Below, piece by piece: positions 26,273 through 34,169 of a stretch of 64,000 nt of DNA. Positions within the stretch are counted from its first letter, which is position 1. Each line of letters begins with the position of its first letter. Both the position numbers and the translations under genes were made by a program. The notes beneath the pieces were generated by a model, which saw only the letters and a program-made list of their open reading frames with translations, was not told where the DNA came from and did no database searches. This stretch comes from Dulcicalothrix desertica PCC 7102 (GTDB taxonomy: Bacteria > Cyanobacteriota > Cyanobacteriia > Cyanobacteriales > Nostocaceae), in contig NZ_RSCL01000025.1 in assembly GCF_003991905.1 (NCBI RefSeq), forward strand, positions 54,687-118,686, given 5' to 3'.

Positions 26273-26392
26273 CTATTTCTGTAGCCGTTCTAAGTTATAT
26301 TTGTGCTGATATTTCTTGGCTTGAAGAGGCTTAAGGCGGCGCATTGCAACACCCATACCACCAGCAGCCAATGTACCCAAGTAAAAACGTAA
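26273..26392 (-). pseudogene. Remnant of a PEP-CTERM anchoring tail
   Basis: The minus strand here encodes LGTLAAGGMGVAMRRLKPLQ and further basic residues to a TAG at 26273-26275, without a start codon or an upstream domain. This is the hydrophobic and Arg-rich part of a PEP-CTERM sorting signal, closely like LGTLAAGSIGAAMRRK in the intact protein at 29486-30238. The VPEP part is missing, and upstream lies a 28-bp palindromic repeat (26406-26433). It looks like the last piece of a deleted PEP-CTERM gene. Confidence 0.65.
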
Positions 26393-26405
26393 AAAAATGT
26401 GTCCT

Positions 26406-26433
26406 GTAGAGACGTGATTAATCACGTCTCTAC
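26406..26433. repeat. 28-bp perfect palindrome GTAGAGACGTGAT...
   Basis: GTAGAGACGTGATT is followed directly by its reverse complement AATCACGTCTCTAC, just after the end of the Wzc gene. A sister copy with GTAGAGACGCGAT arms lies at 30646-30673. Degenerate forms occur at 1501-1550. Confidence 0.85.
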
Positions 26434-26448
26434 GAGCGAACCTCAATT

Positions 26449-28740
26449 TTACTTACCTCGAATTTTATGAATGATTGATGAGTTGCTTTCCTCCATTTCT
26501 TCAACTTCGACACGTTCAGCGCTCATTCTCTGTTTGTAATATTGTTGATAGTACGTGTAAGAAGCAGGCGCCGCTTCTTTGGATTTGTTTGCGATAAAGC
26601 CTAAAACAGGAGTGCCAGAAACTTGAAGTTCTTCTAAGGCTTGTTGGAAAACGGTACGCTTGAGTTTACCTAGTCCTGCAACTAATACCATGCCGTTTGT
26701 ATTGGCGGCTAGTAAGTTAGCATCAGCAAATCCAAGTACAGGTGGAGTGTCATAAATTACAAAATCAAAGCTGTTTTGCAGGTCGCTCATTAAGTCTTGC
26801 ATTTTTTGTGATGCAAGCAAGCGAACTGGGTCGGGTGGAATTGGGCCAGCGCTAAGAACATAAAGGTTGTTTTCGATGGGTGAACGTTCAATAACGTTAC
26901 TCCAGTCTAAGTCAGAGGCAATAATGTCGGTTAGTCCTTGAATGTTCATGACTCCAACTCGTTTGTGCAGTGTCGGACAGCGCAAGTTCGCATCGACTAG
27001 TAAGACTCGATGCCCCATTGCTGCAGCAGCTAGAGCTAGGTATATAGCTACTGTTGATTTACCATCCCCTGGTGTCGCAGAACTAATTACGAGTGAGCGA
27101 ATTGGTGTATCCGAACCCAATAAAAGAATATTTGTGTAAAGCGAACGAAAGACTTCAAAGAAAGCAGCAATGTCTGGCTTTTGGTTACCGCTGTCTTGTA
27201 AGGAAACTGCCAGTTCTTTTCGCAATGGAATTGAACCCAATAGTGGTAAGTAGGTGGCATCTTTAACATCTTTGGATGTGTAGAAGACGTTGCTAAGTTT
27301 ATCAACAACAAGTGCGGCACCGGTACCTAAGAGTAGTCCGAGCAATCCTCCTAGTAATAAGTTTCGCTTGGCACTATCTACGATAGCTGCTGGTTTTTGG
27401 ACTTCTGTGTATTGTGGATCGAGTGGTTTCCACGGTTGGAGCTTTTGCGCTTTCTCGATTTGTAAAGCTTGTTCTTTGGCAACGAATTGCCCATAATTTT
27501 CGGTCGCAATTTTTAGCTGCAACTGAATATAATCATAATCCCGATTAACTGTTGCTAAATATTTCAACTCAGCTTCAGCCTTCTTGATTTTGTCTCTTAA
27601 AGCTTCATCACGAGCAGCTATTTCATTGATACGACTCACATAATCACGCTGCACTCTCTCTTCTTCTGCCGTCAGCATTGGCATCAGATTATCTATTTTA
27701 TCCTGTAATGTTAGTATGGTTGGGTTTTCAGGAGTGAACCGTGCAGATTCTTTTTTGATTAAAATATCAGCTTCTTGGATTTGGTCTAAAATCTTTTGGT
27801 AGCGAGGATTGTCACTCAATAGAGAGTTACCTGCACGTTGACCAGGTTGCTGTGCTAATTCGCTCTGCAAATCTCTGTACTTCGTAGACATTTGCTCGTA
27901 CTGCACTCGTGCTTCTATACGTTGCTGGTTAAGACTAGCAATTAAAGCAGCAACTTCCTGAGATTTTTGTGCAGGTTCGACTAAAGTATTTTTGCGGCGA
28001 AGATTGCGTAATTTCTCTTGCCAGTCCTCGACTCGTTGCTGAAGTCCTCCTTTGGTTATTCTTTCTTGAACAAATTTGATAGCTTCGTTGACATCTTCTT
28101 CTTGTTCAGCCCGACTATAATCTAAGTAAGTCTTTGCTAAAGCTTGTAATACATCTTTAACCTGTTGTTCGTCTTCGTCTACGTATTCAACTTTTAAAAT
28201 ATTTGGTTTTACAGACGTAACATTCAAATACCTTTCCAATCTCTTATAAGTTAAGTCTGGATATTTCGCCTGTAAATCTTTAACAATCGGTGCCAGCAAA
28301 CGAGGGCTTTCCAAAACTTTGATTGTTGTAGCCACATTTTCGGTTTCAGGCGATGATACACCTTGAGCGCCAAGCGTTTGTGGAATATTCGCAACAGCCT
28401 TCGATTCACCAGTTACAGGTTTGGTTAAAATCTCGAACTGACCCTGGAAAATTGGGGGGTCACTTTCAGCTTTGAGGACGGCGCCAGCTGCGGCTACACC
28501 AGTAAATCCAGCAATTAATAATGCTCGACGACGGAGTGTCGCCCCAACTTGACCCAGGTTCAATCCACCTTCATCAGCATCATTTAACTGGGCAGCATTA
28601 GTTTTCATCTGCATTTGAGAATATTTTTCTGACTTCAGCATAGCGTTCGTCAATACTACTATTAGTTTTTCTTGGGTAATTTCACACTTAAGTGATTTAT
28701 TTGCAGGCTTGGCGATGCACCCAGGTAAATGATTGATCAA
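26449..28740 (-). CDS. wzc: Wzc-type polysaccharide co-polymerase / BY tyrosine autokinase
   Basis: This 763-residue inner-membrane protein controls chain length and export of surface polysaccharide. The N-terminal Wzz domain has a membrane helix near residues 72-90, a long periplasmic coiled coil (about 180-430) and a second helix (NLLLGGLLGLLLGTGAALVV, about 463-485). The cytosolic BY-kinase domain shows Walker A SSATPGDGKST (about 552-562), Walker A' VLLVDANLRCP and Walker B FVIYDTPP. A C-terminal tyrosine cluster YTYYQQYYKQ (about 733-742) is the expected autophosphorylation site. The start is uncertain: ATGs about 34 and 46 codons downstream may be the real ones. Confidence 0.92.
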   Translation of the reverse strand: MINHLPGCIAKPANKSLKCEITQEKLIVVLTNAMLKSEKYSQMQMKTNAAQLNDADEGGLNLGQVGATLRRRALLIAGFTGVAAAGAVLKAESDPPIFQGQFEILTKPVTGESKAVANIPQTLGAQGVSSPETENVATTIKVLESPRLLAPIVKDLQAKYPDLTYKRLERYLNVTSVKPNILKVEYVDEDEQQVKDVLQALAKTYLDYSRAEQEEDVNEAIKFVQERITKGGLQQRVEDWQEKLRNLRRKNTLVEPAQKSQEVAALIASLNQQRIEARVQYEQMSTKYRDLQSELAQQPGQRAGNSLLSDNPRYQKILDQIQEADILIKKESARFTPENPTILTLQDKIDNLMPMLTAEEERVQRDYVSRINEIAARDEALRDKIKKAEAELKYLATVNRDYDYIQLQLKIATENYGQFVAKEQALQIEKAQKLQPWKPLDPQYTEVQKPAAIVDSAKRNLLLGGLLGLLLGTGAALVVDKLSNVFYTSKDVKDATYLPLLGSIPLRKELAVSLQDSGNQKPDIAAFFEVFRSLYTNILLLGSDTPIRSLVISSATPGDGKSTVAIYLALAAAAMGHRVLLVDANLRCPTLHKRVGVMNIQGLTDIIASDLDWSNVIERSPIENNLYVLSAGPIPPDPVRLLASQKMQDLMSDLQNSFDFVIYDTPPVLGFADANLLAANTNGMVLVAGLGKLKRTVFQQALEELQVSGTPVLGFIANKSKEAAPASYTYYQQYYKQRMSAERVEVEEMEESNSSIIHKIRGK

Positions 28741-29485
28741 TTACGCGCGCGGTCTGTATGAGTCAAGATATCTGCTGAATAGTACTACCTACATGAGTCT
28801 CAGCAACATCGGTATCAAAAATATATGGCAATATTTGGGAGATGCATTATTACTACATTAGCACTACGCAGGGAATATTGAACAAAGGTTTTCGATGTAT
28901 AAATAAAAAATATATTTTTTATACTTATATAGCAGGCTCAATGCTGAGAGTATAACAATACCTTAATGCCCCAAAATTGGTTAATTACTAAATCATAACT
29001 TATACATAGCGCTACGAAACTAGATTCTTTTATGTGCTTAAATATCTAGTTAGCTTCTGTTTACTGATTCAGCCAGTGCTTTTCCGGATAATTAAACTGT
29101 AGACTAAAAATTTACTCTTATCTCAGAATCAATTGTTTTATTTTTTACTCAGTATATTGATTTTGTCCTGGAATGAAATTTTAAGGCTAATAGCTCCAGT
29201 GCATTTTGGAGCGCTGGAGCTATTAGCCTTAGTTTGCATTTTGCTGTTTGTACTTACGACGCATAGCGGCGCCAATACTACCTGCAGCAAGAGTGCCTAA
29301 GATAGTCAAGGTTCAGGAACAGGTTCGGAGGAACCTACAGTTATATTGTCAAAGATTAAATATTTACTCTTATCTCAAAATTAATTGTTCTATTTGTTAC
29401 TCAGTATATTAATTTTGTCCTGGAATGAAATTTTAAGACTAATAGCTCCAGTGCATTTTGGAGCGCTGGAGCTACCAACTATGCC
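28741..29485. other. Gene-poor region with duplicated 3' segment of PEP-CTERM gene
   Basis: This 745-base stretch lies between the PEP-CTERM gene and wzc. About 29100-29322 is a diverged direct duplicate of 29350-29580, the 3' flank and tail of the PEP-CTERM gene. It includes a conserved hairpin TAATAGCTCCAG...CTGGAGCTATTA (29186-29223). The hairpin is probably the transcription terminator of the PEP-CTERM gene, now present twice. The rest (28741-29100) is AT-rich, without recognisable features. Confidence 0.7.
29229..29322 (-). pseudogene. Duplicated PEP-CTERM tail with frameshift
   Basis: The minus strand reproduces the last 30 codons of the intact PEP-CTERM gene (29486-29578) at high identity. 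One T is missing after the VPEP codons, so VPEP and the LGTLAAGSIGAA helix are in different frames. No upstream domain or start codon is present. It is a partial tandem duplication that has decayed. Confidence 0.8.
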
Positions 29486-30238
29486 TTAGTTTGCATCTTG
29501 CTGTTTGTACTTACGACGCATAGCGGCGCCGATACTACCTGCAGCAAGAGTACCCAAGATAGTCAAAGGTTCAGGAACAGCTTCAACGTTATCAACTGTA
29601 AGTCTTGTGCCACTCAAAGCATTATCTAGCGAATTCATAACACCGAATCCGATAGTATATGTTCCTGCGTTAGCAAAGGTATAAGTTGTTTGATCTGATG
29701 TTTGCCCGTAATTACCTACAAGGGCTACGTCTGCCAGTAGATTAGCCGCAGAGCTAATACTGTAGAAGGAGAAGTCATTGTAAGGTAAATAATCATCCGC
29801 ATCAAAAAGCCAATCAAACTTTAAAGTATCCCCTGCTGCTACTGAGATTGTTTGTTTAATCGCTGAACCAAACGTTGGAGCTGTGTTAATAGTGTTCAAT
29901 GCTCCAGATGCCAATCCTAAAAATCCTTCTAAATCAAATTTGTTAGTATTTCCTCCTGCATTGATTTCAGCTTTTTGGTTGACAACGCTAGCATTACCAA
30001 TTGTTTGCCACCCTGTAAAGTTATTAGTTGAAAAATTACCGTTGACAACTGCGGCTTGGGCACCTGAAACTCCAGCTAATGTTATTAATGCTACTCCAGA
30101 TGCACTGGTGCCAACATAAGCTGCCTTAAATAAAACACTAGACGATTTTTTCTTGAGCCTGGTTCTAATTTGTAATCCAGTGATGGATTCTTTAGTAACA
30201 GCTTTTTTTAGGTTTGCTCTGATCTGAAATCTTGTCAT
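29486..30238 (-). CDS. PEP-CTERM sorting-domain protein
   Basis: This 250-residue exported protein has a signal-like hydrophobic stretch at about residues 39-62 ending SGAQA, a beta-rich domain with VVNGNFSTNNFTGWQTIGNA (common in PEP-CTERM proteins), and a C-terminal sorting signal VPEPLTILGTLAAGSIGAAM followed by RRKYKQQ. The exosortase cleaves at PEP and passes the protein to the surface. The N-terminus has an unusual basic extension with two similar segments, FQIRANLKK and LQIRTRLKK. It lies in the same region as the HpsJ-like, exosortase-associated and exosortase genes. Its specific role is unknown. Confidence 0.9.
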   Translation of the reverse strand: MTRFQIRANLKKAVTKESITGLQIRTRLKKKSSSVLFKAAYVGTSASGVALITLAGVSGAQAAVVNGNFSTNNFTGWQTIGNASVVNQKAEINAGGNTNKFDLEGFLGLASGALNTINTAPTFGSAIKQTISVAAGDTLKFDWLFDADDYLPYNDFSFYSISSAANLLADVALVGNYGQTSDQTTYTFANAGTYTIGFGVMNSLDNALSGTRLTVDNVEAVPEPLTILGTLAAGSIGAAMRRKYKQQDAN

Positions 30239-30723
30239 TCTATTTATTCCTACAATCAGGTAAAAGTTAATGGTAGATTTACCCTATGTTGTAGTCATTA
30301 CTGGCGCCACTATAACAAAGGTGTAATAATTTTGCTGCCATCAGTTGGAGCTTTAATTACAGACAGTAATAATTACAACAATTCAAAACTATTGATAAAG
30401 ACAATATTAATTTACGTGTCTTTTTCAACGGTCTTAGCTCATTATTACTTAAGTACAGCAACAAAAAATAGTATAATTTTATTCCACTATTTTTACAAGC
30501 TGTCTCAGATTAATTTACTTAAAATTTATAATAATATGTAGATAAAATGAATTAATTTATTGCAGAATAAAAATATAATATTACCTAGTTATTTAACCTC
30601 AACAAAACTGTAGCATTCTGTGCATTATTCATAAAATTAAAAATTGTAGAGACGCGATTTATCGCGTCTCTACATCTATAAATATTGGACAAGGACTATA
30701 TTGTAATGTCTTGACAATATTGT
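30239..30723. other. Intergenic region upstream of PEP-CTERM gene
   Basis: This 485-base stretch holds the promoter of the PEP-CTERM gene, the 3' flank of the HpsJ-like gene and a 28-bp palindrome at 30646-30673. The only open frame (30332-30541) is AT-rich with no family signal and is not called. No further feature is seen. Confidence 0.55.
30646..30673. repeat. 28-bp perfect palindrome GTAGAGACGCGAT...
   Basis: GTAGAGACGCGATT and its near reverse complement form a perfect 13-bp-arm palindrome with TT in the centre. It lies 50 bases after the end of the HpsJ-like gene. It is the sister of 26406-26433, which likewise sits at a gene end. Confidence 0.85.
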
Positions 30724-31428
30724 TTATATGTTACTAGTCCAACGAGTTCCTTTCCAAATGCTGAAGAATAAAGATGCCGCGACTAAGGCGCCAAGTCCCC
30801 ATTTTACTGAAGATTTCATCAAATTAAATCCTTGTTTCGATTCAACTGTTTTAGCTTGGCTTTGAATTTGGGTTTTGGCTTGCGACAGTTTAGTTGCTAG
30901 TTCGTCTTTAAATTGTTGAGCGCTTTTGCCCTGAACTGCGGCGCCTTGCTGTTTGAGTATGTTATCAATTTGTTCGGGTGTTGCTTGATTCAGTTGTTGC
31001 TGTAACTGTTCAGCGCGTGTAATTTGCTGTTTAGAAGCTGCCTTGATTTGCTCGGTGCTTTGTTTACTGAGACGAACTGTGTCAGCTACTGCTAGAGGTA
31101 TCATTAGAAAGTATATAATGGCAAGTAGCAAAGTTAACCATGACAAGAGTTTTATTAAGGGTATTTCCCATGTGTTGCGTGAGTCTGATTCAGCATAGAA
31201 TATTAATACAAAACCAATTAAAGAGACAGGAACTCGTTCGACTAAGGCGCCGATTGTTTGAAGTTCCCAGGCAGGATTCATAAATTGGGGTGGAATAAGA
31301 ATTTCTAACCAGTCAAAAAATGCTAGCAGCAATAAGCCGTAACCGAGAGTTCTGATAATTCCTATTGTTGCTTCTTGAGTGAGTGGAAATTGCGGTGCGC
31401 TGTATTTTCCGGCGTTTGATTTTGTCAT
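30724..31428 (-). CDS. HpsJ-like membrane protein, cyanoexosortase-associated
   Basis: This 234-residue membrane protein has helices at about residues 28-45, 64-82, 92-112 and 208-225. A Gln/Ala/Lys-rich cytosolic or periplasmic coiled coil (about 118-195, RAEQLQQQLNQATPEQIDNIL) lies between the third and fourth. This layout matches the HpsJ family, named after a hormogonium-polysaccharide gene, and its subgroup found beside cyanoexosortase A. It follows the exosortase-associated gene by 77 bases on the same strand, supporting cotranscription. The biochemical role is unknown. Confidence 0.78.
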   Translation of the reverse strand: MTKSNAGKYSAPQFPLTQEATIGIIRTLGYGLLLLAFFDWLEILIPPQFMNPAWELQTIGALVERVPVSLIGFVLIFYAESDSRNTWEIPLIKLLSWLTLLLAIIYFLMIPLAVADTVRLSKQSTEQIKAASKQQITRAEQLQQQLNQATPEQIDNILKQQGAAVQGKSAQQFKDELATKLSQAKTQIQSQAKTVESKQGFNLMKSSVKWGLGALVAASLFFSIWKGTRWTSNI

Positions 31429-31505
31429 ATTCGTAGAAGAAGCTAGATGAATGTGAGATGAATTTGATATGAAAGATTAAAATTAAAGCTGTGGTTGAGC
31501 GCTAA

Positions 31506-32156
31506 CTAAATTTTAGGAAAACGAGGGCGCCACCACTCATGCCAGGAAAACCATGCTTTTTCTAAAGTTGAATAGGCAGATTCTGGGGAAGATTTTTGTA
31601 GGGGTATTGAAAGGTGTGCCCATAAACACCGTCTGTCTTGAATATTTTCTCTACCAAAAAACCAAGATAAAATATTTTGAGGATTTGTTTGATATTGGTA
31701 GCTGTTCTGGTTAAATTGCTCATATGTAAATGTGGTGTTTAACCGTGCATTTATACAGCTACTCAGAAACGCGCGCTCTTTATGTGTTCCTAAAGCGTAA
31801 TAACCTACTCCTTCACGGTTACGTATAACTAGTGCATTTGGAGAAATTCCGGTTATTTGCTTGAGGTATAACGGAATATTACCGTCGCCTACATAACGCA
31901 TTTCAATTTCAAGTGGTAGATTATTTTGAGTAAATTGATAAGACTGTTGTGTTATGAGTTCAGTAAATCGTACTTGTGGTTTAGGTAAAGGACGATATGC
32001 TGTTAGTTGCCACCCAATTAAAGGAACTCTATTTGGGAATTGAAAAGTGCTTTTTACGTCGTTTCCTTGACTGGAAATTAATAGAGCATTAGCTGAAGTT
32101 ATTAAAATACAACCAAAAGTTAATGCTAAAAAGGGAGTGCGAAGTTTTTGCCACAT
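31506..32156 (-). CDS. Cyanoexosortase A system-associated protein
   Basis: This 216-residue protein has an N-terminal signal anchor (PFLALTFGCILITSANALLI) and a periplasmic domain related in layout to EpsI-type exosortase partners: QFPNRVPLIGWQL, YRPLPKPQVRF, LEIEMRYVGDGNIPLYLK, a Cys-containing FLSSCINARLNTTFTYEQF block, and RRCLWAHLSIPL. It ends in Trp-rich residues. Proteins of this family sit next to cyanoexosortase A. Here the gene directly upstream is a deleted exosortase copy (32167-32391), 10 bases away. Confidence 0.8.
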   Translation of the reverse strand: MWQKLRTPFLALTFGCILITSANALLISSQGNDVKSTFQFPNRVPLIGWQLTAYRPLPKPQVRFTELITQQSYQFTQNNLPLEIEMRYVGDGNIPLYLKQITGISPNALVIRNREGVGYYALGTHKERAFLSSCINARLNTTFTYEQFNQNSYQYQTNPQNILSWFFGRENIQDRRCLWAHLSIPLQKSSPESAYSTLEKAWFSWHEWWRPRFPKI

Positions 32157-32166
32157 TCAGTTTACC

Positions 32167-32391
32167 TTAAGTCTTCGCGTTGGAACGATTTGATGTACTC
32201 GAAGGGAACATAAACCAGCAAAATCGCATTGCTCCCCATGAGAGCGAACAAACCGCTGCCCAAAATAGAAAACTTACAGATAGTAAACTCTGGTTATCGG
32301 CAACCCACACTAAAGTTAAGTGAATGGTTATACAGCCGATAGCAATTACTAAAAGCCAAAATTTATGATTTTTGAGTTGAATACTAATCAT
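32167..32391 (-). pseudogene. Exosortase copy with in-frame internal deletion
   Basis: This 74-codon frame joins the first 52 or so residues of an exosortase (MISIQLKNHKFWLLVIAIGC...) directly to its last 17 (CWFM...TSNRSNAKT). The intact copy at 35222-36058 shares both ends but has about 200 more residues between them, including the catalytic Cys, Arg and His. The deletion kept the frame. The product would be a two-helix membrane peptide without activity. It sits where the functional gene would be expected, just upstream of the associated-protein gene. Confidence 0.85.
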
Positions 32392-33102
32392 CTACCTTGA
32401 AAAGGGGAAAGCTTATTTTTATAGCTGACATCAGTGCGGCACTCACTATCAAATGCTATGCGTCACCAGCATAAACACCAAGTAATTTTAGGTAGTATGC
32501 AATGTATAAAAATTCTATTATTCGTGTTTAAAGAACAATGTAATTTTGCAAACAAGTAAATACTAAGTAATAATTATTACTACTTATTCTGTTTAAAGAC
32601 AACATATTTGGCTAAACTTCATGTAAATTTTAAATTTATGATTCGGAACACTCCAAATGTGAAAAACACATAAACTTAACATGAAAAATAATTGCCCGAA
32701 AACCCTCAGAGTCAACACCCTAGTTTTAGACCCTTTGGATCTGCCGTCCCATGTCCGGGACGTAGCGACTCTCTGCGTCTCCGTGTCTCCTTAATAAAAT
32801 AATTAATCAACAATAATCATAATCATTACCATATAATATAAATGATTAGCATCAGCACTACCAAAATATTTTTGTAAAATCTTATTCATAAATACATAAT
32901 ATTGTGAAGAAAGAGTAAATTTACGCAAAAAAGTATCAAAGAGTAACTTTTTTCATATACTGTTTTAAGTGATATTACTCAAATGATTTGCATACAGAGA
33001 GGAACTGCAATTTATTGTTACAATGAATCTCTAAGTATTAGTCAATCCAACTGCTGGGTAAGTCTACCAAACTACCTTTACCACTAAGCAGGAGTAAATT
33101 AA
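32392..33102. other. Upstream region paralogous to the intact exosortase's upstream region
   Basis: This 711-base gene-free stretch lies between divergent genes. Its part nearest the deleted exosortase (about 32490-32640) matches 36155-36310 upstream of the intact copy: GGTAGTATGC, CTAAGTAATAAT and AAATTTTAAATTTA occur in the same order in both. CTCTGCGTCTCCGTGTCTCC (32771-32790) is a dispersed cyanobacterial repeat. A Fur-box-like site is at 32812-32830. Confidence 0.65.
32812..32830. promoter_or_regulatory. Fur-box-like palindrome
   Basis: AATAATCATAATCATTACC matches the classical 19-bp Fur consensus GATAATGATAATCATTATC at 16 positions by eye. A further ATGATTA half lies about 12 bases on. 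It lies 273 bases upstream of the truncated PEP-CTERM gene, distant for direct promoter control, and the region is AT-rich, so chance resemblance is possible. Confidence 0.35.
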
Positions 33103-33612
33103 ATGACAAGATTTGAAGTAAGAAGCAAATTACTGAAAGCAGGTATTAAAGCTAAAGCTGTAGCAGTGCAACATCTGGGCATTTCAGAAGTCGGTACTAC
33201 TCATAATCACTCTAGACTAGGTGTTCGTAAGACTACTTTAAGAATAGCAACAGTTGCCCTCTTAAGTTTTGCAACTGGTCAAGCTGCGAGTGCAGCAGTA
33301 ATCAGAATAGACGAATCAGCTTTTACAGCAGATGCAGGAAGGATAACCTTCAGTGAATTTGCAAACGGTACAATTAATCCTATTTATACTCCATCTAACT
33401 ACGGTGGGGGCATCAATGCACCGACCGTAAGTTTTGGCGGTGTTTTTCAAGGACAAACTGTAGGTCAACCTCCTATTCCAGCAGGTGCTGCACCGACTGG
33501 AGTGGTTAACGGTACACCAAGTGCTTCATTAGCTCTTGACCCTTCTTCACCGCGAACTTTTATTACAGGTGATAGTGCCAACCCAACAAGTCCAGTTCTA
33601 TCTGGTTCTTAG
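33103..33612 (+). pseudogene. PEP-CTERM-type exported protein, truncated at the C-terminus
   Basis: The 169 codons encode an N-terminal basic extension (MTRFEVRSKLLKAG), a signal region (TLRIATVALLSFATGQAASA, about 47-66) and the first part of a beta-rich domain seen in PEP-CTERM proteins (ITFSEFANGTINPIYTP, FGGVFQGQ, GTPSASLALDP). The frame stops abruptly at SPVLSGS. No PEP-CTERM signal follows, and an IS701-like transposase remnant begins about 30-100 bases later. The 3' half was therefore probably lost by IS insertion and deletion. It could still be translated and exported, but could not be sorted. Confidence 0.75.
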
Positions 33613-33639
33613 AAAAAATCTACGATTTTACGTTATTCC

Positions 33640-34019
33640 AGCCAACGATAAATCAAGGTTTTAACCAAGTTTGATGGAAGAGCGCTAGCGTGTTGATAAC
33701 GCAAAACACTACCATCAATAGTGAAAGTTGTAGGGCTAGGTAATCATCAACCATTACACAATTTTTTAACAGAACCACCTTGGGGTGTAAAAGAATTAAG
33801 GAAGCAACGATTAGAATTAATATTATATGTACTTCAAGGGCACCCAATAGTATTAATAATTGATGAGACAGGGGATAAGAAAAAAGGTGATACGACTGCT
33901 GCATGTGAAACGACGTAAATTGGGAATTTAGGTAAAATAGATAATGGTATTGTTGCAGTTACAGCATATAGGGTCTTATCTGGAATGACTTTATTTATGA
34001 TAGTTTCTCCATCCTCTAA
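33640..34019 (+). pseudogene. IS701-family transposase fragment (degraded)
   Basis: The plus strand encodes VVGLGNHQPLHNFLTEPPWG, ELRKQRLELILYVLQGHPIV and LIIDETGDKKKGDTT, the N-terminal catalytic portion of IS701-type DDE transposases (first Asp in LIIDETGDKKKG). After a stop the homology resumes in another frame with LGKIDNGIVAVTAYRVLSGM. No intact start, second/third catalytic residues or terminal inverted repeats are present. This remnant lies directly behind the truncated PEP-CTERM gene. Confidence 0.85.
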
Positions 34020-34024
34020 CTAAG

Positions 34025-34164
34025 AGGTTGTTTGAAAAGTCAGATGAGGTATAAATTGTCATTCTGAGTGGAGTCTTACGGAACGAAGAATCTAAGGTTT
34101 CAAACTATACACTGAGATGCTTCGTGCCTCAGCATGACATTCACAGACACTTTTCAAACATCCT
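34025..34164. mobile_element. 140-bp MITE-like element with 16-bp TIRs and CTAAG target duplication
   Basis: AGGTTGTTTGAAAAGT (34025-34040) is matched by ACTTTTCAAACATCCT (34149-34164), an inverted repeat with one mismatch. Both ends are flanked by CTAAG (34020-34024 and 34165-34169), a perfect 5-bp target-site duplication. The interior contains a TGTCATTCTGAGTGGAGTC ... CAGCATGACA inverted pair, a known dispersed-repeat type. No coding capacity. It is inserted next to the IS701 remnant. Confidence 0.75.
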
Positions 34165-34169
34165 CTAAG

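Noticed and set aside
30332-30541. 69-codon open frame upstream of the PEP-CTERM gene
   Set aside because: AT-rich, no ribosome site or family motif, and composition like non-coding DNA.
33653-33904. 83-codon frame on the minus strand
   Set aside because: It is antisense to the transposase remnant and has no own family signal.
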